A DNA stretch of 64,000 nucleotides from Ctena decussata (Eukaryota > Mollusca > Bivalvia > Lucinida > Lucinidae). A program made the position numbers and the translations under genes. A model generated the notes under the pieces. That model was not told the DNA's origin and ran no database searches. It saw only the letters and a list, made by a program, of their open reading frames with translations. This document shows positions 47,135 through 57,892 of this stretch, in pieces (position 1 is the first letter of the stretch; the number at the start of each line of letters is the position of its first letter). The DNA is taken from the NCBI GenBank assembly GCA_963989385.1, contig OZ022506.1, positions 9,319,841 through 9,383,840 of the forward strand, in the 5' to 3' direction.

Positions 47135-47350
47135 CTGGAATGAAACAAAGAATTGACATAGCTTCCCTTTTTGCAGACAATTTCGGAAGGTGCTGAGACA
47201 CGTTGCATTAACTTTAAACCCAACCCGTTGGTTTTAATGTGTTTTTTTTTACAATATGCAGTAAAGTGTGTCACTATGAAAACGTATTAAATCATCTTGA
47301 GAGAATGTATTTACTTCTCTTCAAAAAACACACAAAAAAAAAAAACATTT

Positions 47351-47478
47351 GAGCCGCCACAAGACAAAACCGACAAGTAGGATGTGCGCCTAGCGAAAAC
47401 TCAGGTCAGCATGGGCGAATGCTGATCTGCCTTCGATAGGTGCATATCCACTTTGTTGATTTTGTCGTGTCGCAGCTC
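47351..47478. mobile_element. GAGCCGCGACACG MITE, internally deleted
   Basis: 128 bp against about 236 for full members; both ends are present (GAGCCGCCACAAGACAAAAC and TTGTCGTGTCGCAGCTC). Intron 1. Confidence 0.88.
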
Positions 47479-47574
47479 AATCCTTATAGCAATGGACTAA
47501 AACAAGAAGAGTTAAAACTCAGCCTCAGATGTTGATGGAGCTTGAATGCAATTAGAATAAAATACGATATAACT

Positions 47575-47809
47575 GAGTCGCGACACGACAAAACCAACAA
47601 AGTGGTTGTGCACCCAGTGCAGACTCAGATCAGCCTGGGCATTCGCCCAGTCTGACCAGAGTCTTCGCTGTCTGCATTCATGTAGCTTAGACCCTAAGCT
47701 ACCCTTTGCGCGCTTAGCGAAGAGTCTGATCGGACTAGGCAGATGCCCAGGCTGATCTGAGCCTGCACTTTGCGCACAACCACTTTGTTGGTTTTCTAGT
47801 GTCGGGGCA
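47575..47809. mobile_element. GAGCCGCGACACG MITE
   Basis: GAGTCGCGACACGACAAAAC at the left and TTTTCTAGTGTCGGGGC at the right. It lies about 100 bp from the deleted member. Intron 1. Confidence 0.9.
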
Positions 47810-49193
47810 CAATTTACTAACAAGGAGAAGCCAAAGTTTCTGTTTACTCTTGACGGTGGATCCCCCGGAAGTGCGAATCAAAGAGAACATTTGGAATGAG
47901 TATACTAATAATTTAATGGTATTTCATTCTAATGTGAAAAGAGTTTTAAATGTTATAACAGGCCACACAAAAAAGAAAGAAAAAGAATACAATCTTTATA
48001 TAACTATTTTATCATTGAAGTTAAGCTTCATTACAGACAAGGTCTTGCGACCACATGGGAGAATGGAACGAAAGTATACGAATGATAATTTTTGCGACAA
48101 ATAATATTATTTTGTTCATCATTTTAGTCTAAAAATGGTTCAAAGTTGTTCTGCCTGCAGTATTACCTTAAAATTACCTTGTAGTGTTTGCATAAAAATA
48201 CTAATATCAGGTTGAAGTTGACTTCATAAAGAAATTATTTGCAAGTTCGCCACAAGAACAGCGTTCAGATACGGCCAGTCTATCAGCTTTTTGTCGAAGA
48301 CATAATAAGATTACTTTGGTGCGAGTTCGGCTGAGCTACTCGGGTACACTATAGAAACTCAGGGTACCGGGATGAGCCCTAAACTGGCAGGACCTAAAAG
48401 GCGGCGAGTTTCGTGAGATTTTGCAATACTACAAATACAATTTTGCAATCAATCTAATAAATAAAATAATTCGGAAGTGGCATGGTGCATACAACTTTCT
48501 ATCTCTCATTATCCAGCTCTCCCACAAAGAACTCAGCATTTTTCCAGACTTGAGTAGCACTGGGGTATCCCATGCTCCAGTGCTACTCGAGTGAATCCAA
48601 ACTCATCACGAAGCTACCGGAAAATATGTTGTTGTTTTTTTTCATATCAACCCGTTTGTTTATCGTTCAGATAACATGAATTTGAAAAACATAAATCTGA
48701 GCGTTTTAATCACTTTTAAACATAAGTTGATTTTACACAGACAAAAATAGAAGTATATCTTTAACTAAAGTCAAAACGAAAAAGCATTAGTCTGGTGCTT
48801 TGAAGACGAATCCAGTCCGGACAAAGACATGATAGAAGATCAAAGAGCACGTCAAATCCTAGCAAGCACATGCTATTTATGCATCGTCGCATCAACGTCA
48901 ATGCAACGAATAGACGTTGCATCGACGCTGATGCGTCGTTGTCGTAATGTTATACTCAAGGCATTAAGACTCTTTTACCTTCGACAATTTTTTGTAACAC
49001 ATTCGCCTACGTTTGTCAGCCGTTAATCGTTTTCAGTTGACTATAATAGATAATTACTAGAATTGATTTTCTTGACGAGCTATAACAGACCAACTTCTAC
49101 CACAGTGTGACCTCAGTTAGGCCCTGTCACCTTTGATCACGGAGAGTCTTCTCTAAAGTTGTATATTTGTGACGTTAAATGAACTAGTACGCC
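47810..49193. other. Intron 1 sequence, no gene seen
   Basis: A 101-codon plus frame (47799-48104) is open without motifs. A 12-bp stem GAGTAGCACTGG/CCAGTGCTACTC is at 48552-48588. At 48860-48960 the sequence is rich in GTCGCATCAACGTC-like palindromic motifs, like 57.1 kb. Confidence 0.5.
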
Positions 49194-49345
49194 TACTAGT
49201 GAGCTGAGTTGCCACCTATTTCAGAAAGAACTGCTGACTCGGCTTATCACTTGTAATTTATTGTTTGCTGGGATGTCTTTGTCAATCTTTCCCTTTGATG
49301 TTGGAGATAGGGTTTGGGATCTGATTCAATCAGTTCCTGACGTGT
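49194..49345 (+). mobile_element. F-family repeat, partial diverged copy
   Basis: GAGCTGAGTTGCCACCTATT through GAACTGCTGACTCGG to GGGATCTGATTCAATCAGTT and CCTGACG follows the order of the other F copies. Confidence 0.6.
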
Positions 49346-49884
49346 AGTTACTCTTTAAAGTGGTAAACGAGTACACTATCAGGGTAAACCACTCTTCTAC
49401 CATTTTCATTTTTGCCTCCAATCTCAAAAGGCAAACAGTAGGACTGGTCACAATTCTAAGGCACATACGAATGTAACGCGACCTCTGATTGGATAACGTC
49501 AAAAATTTGCGAAAGTATATCAAAATATTCGCCAATTCGAAAATTTAATGCTTTTATATACGTCGTTTGCCATTGGCTGGTCTTGGTTTACGTTGCTGAA
49601 AGTGCTTGTTTTGAGTGCAATGTCAAACACTTTGGGGAGGTAATCGTGGGTTTTATGGTCGCGAATTGCGCCTAACGGCTCCACTGATGCGTCGCCGTAC
49701 AACGAAATATTTTGACCAAAAAAATGACGATTTACCTTTTGCCGTAAAACAAAATCTGCGACCATTAAACCAACGACTTACCTCAAATGACACTTATAAG
49801 TACAGTTATCTTCTATACATGTTCCCCTTTAAAAACACGACGGAAAGTCATGGAGGCGTAACTTTAAATCTGTGTAAATCTTAC

Positions 49885-50061
49885 CTTTTCTTTAAATATA
49901 TCTAGGTCAATTAGACACTTCCTAGGAGGCAAAGGTACTCCTTTACTGATAATAGACTGTCTACATCTGCCTTTGAAGGCGGCTGTGGCAGGTTCAGTAA
50001 AGCACAGCGCATATAAAGCCAGCAAACATAGCTTCAAATGATTTCCTCTTTCTAACTTCAT
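49885..50061 (-). CDS. Exon 1: start codon and signal peptide
   Basis: Encodes residues 1-59. The start ATG is at 50061-50059. The protein begins MKLERGNHLK, a basic n-region, followed by a hydrophobic core LCLLALYALCF and a cleavage-like EPATA before AF (A-X-A at 25-27). Cysteines fall at 33 and 49, the latter after a VPLPPRK segment. The donor is AAAG/GTAAGA, phase 0. The signal peptide and the exact match in phase to the next exon support this as the true first coding exon; upstream untranslated exons cannot be excluded. Confidence 0.8.
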
Positions 50062-50672
50062 TTTGCACTATTTTTAATCGTTTATCATTAAATTTCAGTT
50101 GAAACGAAATTAACTTAAAACAAAATGAAATAGAGATAGTTTAAGCTTATTCAAAGCCTGACATGTAGAAGGCAAATACTATGATTCGAAAGGCTAGCAC
50201 TATGGGCACAGGAGTGAGATTTTAAGGCACTGGATACACTGGGTTGTTTCTTCTATTTTTGCCAAGATAAAAAATTTTCTGAGTTCATATTTATTTCCTG
50301 AAAAAAATAGGAGTTACTTTAAAAGCAAAACATTTGGTCTTAAAAGAAGAAAACACTGTATCAAAAGAGAAGCATCCAATAAATGGAAAACGATTCGTCT
50401 AGGTAGGAATTGCCCCTCACTGAAGTGTCCCCATCCACCTTAAATATACTTTCTCTTGATGAATATTGTAACTGGGCTTGGTAAAATCATATATCTTAGC
50501 TAATTTAAAATAGACATTTTAAATACCTGTACTTTAAATAACGTTTCTTGACCTAAAGGCAATTTTAATTTTAACCCTGTTATACTCACAAAAATGGAAA
50601 CATCATTAATAAAAAAAAACTTGTATCTGACTTGGTTATTTTAATTTAATGAATTTATTTTTATCTACTTAA
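50062..50672. promoter_or_regulatory. 5' flank of the minus-strand gene, no defined promoter seen
   Basis: Upstream of the start codon the minus strand is AT-rich, with no TATA box at a credible distance. A possible acceptor-like CATGTCAG near 50165 would allow an untranslated first exon, but this is weak. Confidence 0.2.
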
Positions 50673-50748
50673 TTCCAAATAACTGGCATATAAAGGAAAC
50701 AATGTCACTGTCCGAATTTACTCGCTGTCCGAATTAACCCGACTTTAC
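50673..50748 (-). mobile_element. Half copy of the AGGGTAAAGTC MITE
   Basis: Matches the right half of 33873-34087: CATATAAAGGAAACAATGTC, ACTGTCCGAATTTACTCGCT and AACCCGACTTTACCC. The other half is absent. Confidence 0.75.
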
Positions 50749-50903
50749 CCAAATGATCATACTCTCGACTATCCCGTCTTCTGTTGTCGGCACCGATCGA
50801 TTTTGGCTGAAACGTTGTCTGAAAGAGCCCTTAAACCCTGACAACCAGCCAACTATAAATATTTTATTTCACTGCTGAGTATACTAATAGAACCACTACA
50901 GAT

Positions 50904-51232
50904 ACTGAGGGTGAGGTTGGGCCTGTAAAATCGATTTAAGCCCCCCAGTAATTCATTACTGACCGTTCCAAGGCGGTAGTTCTGTTGTGGTTCTCTGTTG
51001 CCTGTTTTTGGTGTCAGAGCTTCTGTGATGTTTTACCTTATGTATGTTCTTATTATTTTGGGTTCGGTTTGGGTTGCTGAATGGCCACCTTTTGGGAACA
51101 AGCTGTTCACTCGGTTGGCCATATGTTCTCTGTATCTTGATTATTTGTAATCTTAGTTGTTTCCAACTATGGTTTGAGGGCTGGATTTGGATTTTGATTG
51201 TTTCAGTTCCTGGTCTTTGCATACTTTTTACT
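50904..51232 (+). mobile_element. F-family repeat, close relative of the array-unit fragment
   Basis: Near-identical to the reverse complement of unit positions 916-1238. It has the GGTTTGGGTTGCTGAATGG form, which matches the longer variant in array copies 5 and 6 and not the 5-bp shorter form of copies 1-4. A 51-bp-armed palindrome follows its CTTTTTACT end directly. Confidence 0.9.
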
Positions 51233-51235
51233 TCT

Positions 51236-51343
51236 ATGATGGGGTTGAGGCCGAGACAAGGAAATCTCAGGCTTGTTTTCAGATTATTTAACTAATCTGA
51301 AAACGAGCCTGAGATTTCCTTATCAAGGCCTCAACCCCATCAT
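51236..51343. mobile_element. 108-bp palindrome, 51-bp arms, 6-base loop
   Basis: ATGATGGGGTTGAGGCC starts the left arm (51236-51286) and its complement ends the right arm (51293-51343), with about four mismatches. GAAATCTCAGGC is in both. A smaller relative with GGCCGAGATAGAAAAATCTC is near 51680. Confidence 0.9.
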
Positions 51344-52254
51344 TGATTATTTTTCTCACCTAATATTTTATAAAATAGAATATTCATTGAATTCTTTACT
51401 TCTTGTTGAATCCATTCCTATAAACTTGAAGCTAATTTTCTATAAATAGTTTGACTTGTGTTAATTTCACCTTGTGCATGCATTTTTCATTTTGGCAGCT
51501 AATTAGAAATCCACAGTGGCACTTCCTGTACATCACTCTGTGTCAATTTCATATTCTGCATGCAATTTACATGACAGGTTGTAAGTTTATTTGCTGATTT
51601 AAAGTGTGTAATTAATTTGGCTGTACTATATAGCAATGATTGGCATTTTGAGACAGCTTTCTGAGCCTAGGCTGAGATAGCAGGCCGAGATAGAAAAATC
51701 TCAGGCAGCTCTAGAAAGGGATATCCTCGTCCAGTGGGTGAGAGAAAAACTGTCTCTTTTAAGCAAGTACATTACATTTCTCTCTCTCAACTAATCACTC
51801 AAACTGATGGCGATTTTTTTTCTTTTTGTACTTATTACCTATATTAAGGTGTTAATCAGATTGATATGCCTCTAAAAACTTAAGTTTTTGCTATAAGCTT
51901 ATCGAGCGGTATATCTTTTCAGTAGTTCACAAATTTTAATATACATTTGTAGTCCCATTAACGAACTGAATTAAGGAAGCAGGAACAGTAATAAATATTG
52001 CCCCTTTTAGCACTATTGTGAATAATTTGATTTTAATTTATGAATATTCTTATACGCGTACTTAGAAACTGTTTAAAAAAAGGACTAGACCACGACTGCA
52101 TCATAACTTTCATCAACTATGTAAGAAAAATGAGTGCGAGGTGTGAGGAGAGGAGGCATGGGAAGGGACCGGGGAAATACAACTTCGGTAGCGGTTGTCC
52201 TTTATCTACATTTAGTTATACGATGTACTTCGATGAGCTGTTTGGACGATGAGC
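51344..52254. other. No gene seen
   Basis: AT-rich. A 70-codon plus frame (52040-52252) ends just before a retroposon-like tail (52272-52300, AATAAAATTATGTTATGTTA) and may be the last remnant of a retroposon, but it is not recognisable. Confidence 0.45.
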
Positions 52255-52308
52255 TGTACATGCTTAAGTCTGAATAAAATTATGTTATGTTATGTTCGTC
52301 TTTATTCA

Positions 52309-52597
52309 TATCAACGATACACCCTTTTTTTAAACTGCCTGTTTTCTGGCCATCTGATATGACGTTCTCTAATTCTGTATCACTATCCCTTAAAACGAGG
52401 CTATGTCTGAGTTCAAACTCCAGGCGCGTCATTTTTAATGTGCATCGTAGAAACGAGAAACAGAGAAGCGGGACTAGTGACGTTAAGTCAATAAACACGT
52501 CAGAAGGCGCGCCTCGATAGCTCAGTAGGTAGCGTTTGTCTCAAAACTAGCTACATACCTCTACCGCGTAGGTTCGAACCCGGGTCGATCCTTAGAG
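52309..52597 (+). mobile_element. tRNA-headed repeat, copy A (empty site)
   Basis: Starts TATCAACGATACACCC, continues CCTGTTTTCTGGCCATCTGA, TATCACTATCCCTTAAAACG and CAGGCGCGTCATTTTTA, and ends in a tRNA-like head with box A (TAGCTCAGTAGG) and box B (GGTTCGAACCC). It is the uninterrupted partner of copy B at 52791-53312. Confidence 0.8.
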
Positions 52598-52660
52598 CTG
52601 GCAAGTATAAATGGCTGGCTTTTCCCTAAGGTATAATGTAATTAACAAATTATTGAAACA

Positions 52661-52765
52661 GTAACTTGATCTGGCGCACTGTATCACGAATCGTTGATGA
52701 GCTCATACCATCGAATGGTATGAGCTAATCCACTAGACGTGATACAGTGCACCAGATCAAGTTAC
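52661..52765. mobile_element. 105-bp MITE with nested perfect hairpin
   Basis: Arms 52661-52688 and 52738-52765 are complementary over 28 bp with one mismatch (GTAACTTGATCTGG start). Inside, AGCTCATACCAT faces ATGGTATGAGCT around a CGA loop. Confidence 0.9.
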
Positions 52766-52790
52766 CATTATAATAATGTTTAATATATAC

Positions 52791-53312
52791 CTATCAAGGA
52801 TTCACCCTTTGAACTGCCTGTTTTCTGGCCATCTGATACAGATAGCCGTATCAAATTGACGTTTTCTGAATCCGTATCACTATCCCTTAAGGCAGGAGTT
52901 GACCATATAAGGAAGATTAACTTCAAAATGTCATTCTGTCTCTAGATCACATAGTGTCAACACCTCCAATCAGTCAATGAAATTATTAGAACGAGTTATT
53001 CTGATTCACTGATTGGTAAAATAAATTTTCACACTTTTACCTGTACAGGTAAGATATGCTATTGCTGGAAACATGACCCCCTGCAGAGAAATTTTGCACT
53101 TAAAACGAGGCTACGTCTGAGTTCCATCTTCAGGCGCGTCATTTTTTTAACGTGACTCATAGGCACGAGAATCAGAAAACGGGACTATTGACGATACGTC
53201 AACAATCACGTCGAAAGGCGCACTTCGATAGCTCAGTTAGCAGCACTTGTCTCACGCCTAGCTACATACCTCTGCCTCGCAGGTTCGAATTGGGTCAATG
53301 CATTAGCTAGAC
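52791..53312 (+). mobile_element. tRNA-headed repeat, copy B (interrupted)
   Basis: Diverged copy of 52309-52597 with the same order of motifs, including the tRNA-like head (GATAGCTCAGTTAG; GGTTCGAATTGGG). It is interrupted at TATCCCTTAA by the insertion at 52891-53103. Confidence 0.8.
52891..53103. mobile_element. 213-bp insertion at TTAA within copy B
   Basis: Copy A reads CCCTTAAAACGAGGC without a break; copy B reads CCCTTAA, then foreign sequence, then CTTAAAACGAGGC. So the insertion duplicated (C)TTAA. Its ends (GGCAGGAGTTG and ATTTTGCAC) are not inverted repeats. An imperfect hairpin CCAATCAGT/ACTGATTGG lies in its middle. Confidence 0.85.
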
Positions 53313-54150
53313 AGCTAGTTAGCATATACAGAGTCATACAACGATCAAAAAGTAGGGAGAGTTTATTTCTTGAAACATACTAAATTTCTCCACAAAATAT
53401 AAATTCCTTTTCTGATTTCCCTGTTGAGCAATTCAGTATAAGCAAACGTGAGAAACTGACAGCGCGCCATGCCTGTAAATTGTATTTCTACTATCTTATT
53501 TGAGTTAATGATATCGAAAGTAAATCAATTTAGTTGCCAAATCATATATTTTTCAAAACTGGTTAATGTGAAACTCATGAACGTTTTCTTTTTTTTTAAA
53601 GTTAGCTAATAATGTCAATCTACAATGACAAAACTGTAGTGAGGACCTTGCAGCGATACCTGACGACAAAATATTTAGTTATTCCGCCGAAAGAGCAATG
53701 GTGCCTATAATATTCTGACAGAATTAATTTGCAAAACAGTGTTGATTCAGATCAGACCAGAGTCTGCATTCAATAAGAGATAAATGGACTCCTCCAAGCT
53801 CAAAGTATATAGTTAAGGTGTTCGATTATTTACACTATCTGCCTTCTTTTCTAAGGTGTACTTAAACCTACGTTTTTATCTTGACGCAAAAGATAGCAGA
53901 GGGGTCACAGTTCGGCCTCTTAACTCTCGACATAATAAACACGACTGAAATGGCAAAAATACAATGTACAGGCTTGGAACACAGTTATTGTGCTGCTTCT
54001 GTTTAAATTGCATCGCTTGACGGGTAAGCAGTTTCTAAAACTGTAAGTTCTGGAGCAATTTGTTATTTTTCAAAGGCATGTGTCCGGGACTATTTGCCAG
54101 TTATATGACTCAGTTTATGTACACCATCACACAGTTTATTACCGAATGTG
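53313..54150. other. No gene seen
   Basis: Unremarkable AT-rich DNA with no supported frame, splice-bounded exon or repeat end. Confidence 0.5.
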
Positions 54151-54349
54151 GAGCCCCAGTAGTAAAGTAGGCTAAACGCTGGCCTACTGATCTAGATGTA
54201 CAAGGTGCTAGCCCCGCTGGAGGCGGAAATCTTTTCAATTGTAAACGGGGTTCCACTGCACACAGCCTTTCATTAGCACCCACACATCGTCCAGATATGA
54301 CTGAAATACTATAAAAAGGTTGTAAAATTGCAAGTCATCGATACATCCT
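54151..54349 (+). mobile_element. tRNA-headed SINE, diverged sister of 32782-32980
   Basis: Shares GAGCCCCAGTAG, GGCCTACTGATCTAG, CGCTGGAGGCGGAAATCTTT, GGGGTTCCACTGCA, CGTCCAGATATGACTGAAAT and CAAGTCAT. Box B is decayed, and no target duplication remains, so it is an older insertion. Confidence 0.85.
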
Positions 54350-55639
54350 CACTAAACGTGACGATGGAACCACTTTTCATAATGATTCGTGTTTAGGTAG
54401 GACATAGGACACTTTAAATCTGTAACATACAAAATTGACATTTTTCAAATTTTTAATACAATTTTCTGCATTCAAGTGCACATAGCTCATTTTTCAGAAC
54501 ATTTACAGAAAAATGCTCCGAATTCTACAATGCGCAGTCATTGACAAATACTTGCACCAAAGGAAGGGCAATTCTTTTGCTTGACGGAGACACGTTGTTG
54601 TTTTTCGCAAAAATGGTAGGTGCAAAATACACAAAAATATAAAAATTGCGAATAAAGGGATATGTTTTATCACAGGTATCTAGTGAACACAAAAATCTTA
54701 TAGCATCACAAAGTGTGTGTACTGCTCATTTAATATATACCATAACCGTTAGTCAATCTATTACTGGAAGATTGTAAATTACCAATTAGTTTCATAAGGG
54801 TCGACTGAAAAGGAATTACCCCACCCACTTTTAAGACATAGTGTACACAAAACCAAACCTCTGTTTGACTTGAAGTTTTTAAAATGAACGGCCCTACATT
54901 GTTCACAGGGCTAATTGCTCACAAAATATAAAATTATAATTGTACCAAGAAAACCCCCTTATGGCAACTTGTCCTTTTATTAAGGATTTCAAGTCGAGAT
55001 GTCATCGAAGGTAACTGACCATCTCGTAAAAGGCCCCAGATAGGTGGTCATTCTGCTACCCAAACTGAATTCACCACGCACACAACAGGTGAACAGACGC
55101 AACGACATGGACTTCAAGAACAAGTAACAGAAGCATCTGTTCTTGCGGGGGGTGGTTGCTGTTTTGTAGTTGTTGTTTTTTAATTTATATTATAAATAAC
55201 GATACAAAACAGAGAACCCGCTACCAAAATGCTAGAAGACCATAGAAAAGAGAACAAAAGAACAAGTAACACTGAGAAACCATGAAGACGATAAACTTAT
55301 GCGATCAGGATCTATTATTACAAAATTATCAAAAACAATTAAGTGATGGGAGCAGGATCTGCAATTACAACCTCATTAAGACATTAAACTGATGTAAGCA
55401 GCATTGGCCATTCAACATTTCAAAGACAATAAACTGATGCGAGAAGAATCTGCCAATGGGCATTTCCAACTTAATCGGAAAACGAATCCAGTGCTGATTA
55501 TGATAAATTCGACTGTAAACCTAGGGGGCTTTCTCAGTTTGAAATACCGGTGTTAATTTTGAGGTCAATTTACTGTAAACCTTAGTTTGTTTAATGTACG
55601 AAACTTCTAATGAACATTATCCATTAATATTGGTAGCAA
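54350..55639. other. No gene seen
   Basis: AT-rich with no recognisable gene. A GAGACCCAGATAGGTGG-like stretch near 55033 resembles no family in the window. Confidence 0.45.
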
Positions 55640-55655
55640 TTGATGTTAACTGTCT

Positions 55656-56400
55656 TTGAACAGCCTACATTCTCCCAGAATTCGCGGCAGCCTTCGTAAG
55701 ACATGCAAATCACGGTACTTAAAATGCATTGATTTGACACTCATAAACAGAGATAAGGTGGAGAAAGTAAATCTGACGACAAACATCCCCAGCAGCAGCC
55801 GAAGGGAGTTCTGGGTGAATGGACAAAAGTTTGAAACTGTGGCAAATTTCAAAGCCTCGGAGCAATTGTCTTACATGAACTCAGGACCTGAAGTTATCTC
55901 AAAGACTGCACATGTCACTGCAACCCTAACGAAGCTGAAGCAATTTTGGAGAGATAACAACTATTCTTCTGGGTCAAAGGTGAAAGTGATACACTTCTTT
56001 GTCATACATGTATCCACCTTTTTTGTGCCTATAAAACGTGGCCCTTCGCTGCAGGGTTAGAGAAACAAACGCTTGTTTTTGAGGTGAGATGCTACCGATG
56101 GTTGCTGAGGATCACAGAGCTAATGAGAATGTTTACAGAAAACTCCAAGCAGCAATTGGATAACATGGCGAATTCTAAATTATAGTGAAGCAGCGGACAC
56201 TTAGGTGGTCTTAGCCACATCTCAGTTGTCTTCAGGCTTAGCAAAGACGATCCTTTAGGGCTCAGTGAAAGGAGAAAGAAGAAGTCGCAAACAAAAGAAG
56301 AGTTGGGAGGACAATTTTAAAGAATGGACGGGGATGGACATTGCCAGCACAATTAGAGCAGCTGGAAACAGGATCAGATGGAAAGAAGTTGTTCAACGAC
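55656..56400 (+). pseudogene. Decayed RTE-like non-LTR retrotransposon, C-terminal part
   Basis: A 134-codon open stretch (55656-56060) holds TATLTKLKQFWRDNN and SGSKVKV, typical of the region after the reverse transcriptase palm in RTE-type elements. After a frame shift near 56030 the sequence continues with GLEKQTLVFEVRCYRWLLRI (about 56040-56110), then, in another frame, QKKSWEDNFKEWTGMD and IRAAGNRIRW (56280-56390), the usual C-terminal tail. Stops and shifts show it is dead. No endonuclease or catalytic FADD-type motif is present, so the 5' part is missing. The family match is from memory of such tails. Confidence 0.8.
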
Positions 56401-56730
56401 TTGCAAGGGGAATGGGATATATAAAATAACAAAACATACACTGTAATAGGTAAATGATAAGCCAGTTTTCCATGCGCAGGAGGAGAGAGGGTGCGGGGAG
56501 ACTTTGTCCCTTGAACTCCCTACTGGAGAATTCGAACCTTGCTTCCCTAATTTGAAAGACCCCTACTCCCCTCTCCACACCACCCTTCCTCTGCGGAAGC
56601 CGAATACGGGTCAAGTAGTCCGACCCGGGTACCCGAGTTCCCTGCTCGGGTTCCGTTGCAACTCTTCTACAGACTGACCTTAGAACATACAGTTGCAGAA
56701 ATGAAACTTTAAGGGGTTATATCGTCCAGA

Positions 56731-57003
56731 GAGGCGTCGTGGTCGAGTGGTTAGAAATGCTCGGTTATGGTGCAGAAAGTCGCTGGAAGGTCGTGGGATC
56801 GAACCCGGGCTTCGCCATCCGACGACTGGAAAACTCTGTCAACCAAGCAGTAAATGGGTATCTGCTCCGAAGCAGGAAAGGATAAGGTGGCGAAAGGAGA
56901 AGGATCGGTTCCGTCTTTCATATGCTGTGCCGAAGACATAGTGGGCCTCAAACCGCAACTGCCCTACGGCTACTAGGCTTTGGAAAACCCTTGCCTCTTT
57001 TTT
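56731..57003 (+). mobile_element. tRNA-headed SINE
   Basis: The head GGCGTCGTGGTCGAGTGGTT has a box A with a long-variable-arm layout like tRNA-Ser or Leu, and box B reads GGATCGAACCC, then GGGCTTCGCC. The acceptor stem has two mismatches and the anticodon arm is unclear, so it is not a working tRNA. The body runs to a T-rich end near 57003. Confidence 0.65.
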
Positions 57004-57102
57004 ATTGTCCATCTGGCGACATAATATACCACCGCCTCACATTAGTGACAACAGACACAGGGCGTACATGTATATGCAGGAACATGTTTTAGAATAACAA
57101 CC

Positions 57103-57205
57103 CCCAGCAGGCAAATGAAGTCGTAGTGTCGTCGTATGGACGTTGATGTGACGTAAGGATGTTGCATCGACGTCAGTGTCATTACGACGTTATGTGCCCG
57201 CTGGG
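57103..57205. mobile_element. Small MITE, CCCAGCRGGCA ends
   Basis: CCCAGCAGGCA at the left and TGCCCGCTGGG at the right, with GACGTT/AACGTC-type internal stems. Similar GACGTC-rich sequence lies just beyond (57240-57330). Confidence 0.65.
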
Positions 57206-57892
57206 CCCTAACATTTTAGACTGAGCTCACATGCACGTTTAGTTGAAATGATGTCATACTGACGTCGATGGGACTTCGTCACGTCGCATCGACGTCAGTT
57301 CGATGTCATTTCGACGTCATGTGCCTAGGAGACCTGTTCATCAAAGTGAGCACTCGCAGTTGTTTTATGTATATGTACCAAGCTGTACTCACTATGTTAT
57401 ACCTTAAAGAAAATCCTCACAAAGCATTATTACTTTGGCCCGATTCAGAATACGTATTCGAATCCGATTAAATTGGAATTGTCAATTACAAAATTTCAAA
57501 CGCAAACAGGATTTACCATCATATTATTAATTATAATAAAGCGACATGAGTTATATTTCCATTACAGCATTATGCTTGGTAAGAGCGGGATTCCATTCCC
57601 AGATGGACATTTAAATCCAGCCTCAGCAAAAAGCTAACCAATTTATAGCACTGCCAGTCGACTTATGTGTATATATTGACATTCTCAGTGCATTTATTTA
57701 AAAGCCCTATATTAACCATTAGAACGTAATGTAGTTTATACGTCAATAACTACATCGGTTCACGCGACATAAGTGATGTCAAAATAAACAATGGTTCTCT
57801 CTAATCTGATTGGACGTAGGCGACGTTATGACGTCGTTGAAACTGTTTCCCTGTTAGTAGTAAAACTGCGTATAAATGTTTTTTTCTGCTTT

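Larger units (their letters stand above)
33560..50061 (-). other. Four-exon gene for an unrecognised 192-aa secreted protein (gene span)
   Basis: Coding exons 49885-50061 (177 nt), 47004-47134 (131), 38687-38805 (119) and 33560-33711 (152) add to 579 nt, exactly 192 codons plus a TAG stop. All introns are GT/AG (2750, 8198 and 4975 bp) in phases 0, 2 and 1, and each downstream exon has an open frame only in the phase the previous one demands. The product has a signal peptide (about residues 1-27), three mature cysteines (33, 49, 123), one NAT sequon (62) and a helical C-terminus. I do not recognise the family. A paralogous exon 3 lies at 61106-61224. The introns are full of MITEs. It may be live or recently dead; transcripts would decide. 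Confidence 0.78.

Noticed and set aside
55656..56060. 134-codon plus frame as a host gene
   Set aside because: Its motifs and the out-of-frame continuation downstream match the C-terminal part of an RTE-like retrotransposon.
56731..56815. A functional tRNA-Ser or tRNA-Leu gene
   Set aside because: The acceptor stem has mismatches, the anticodon arm is not clear and a SINE-like body follows.
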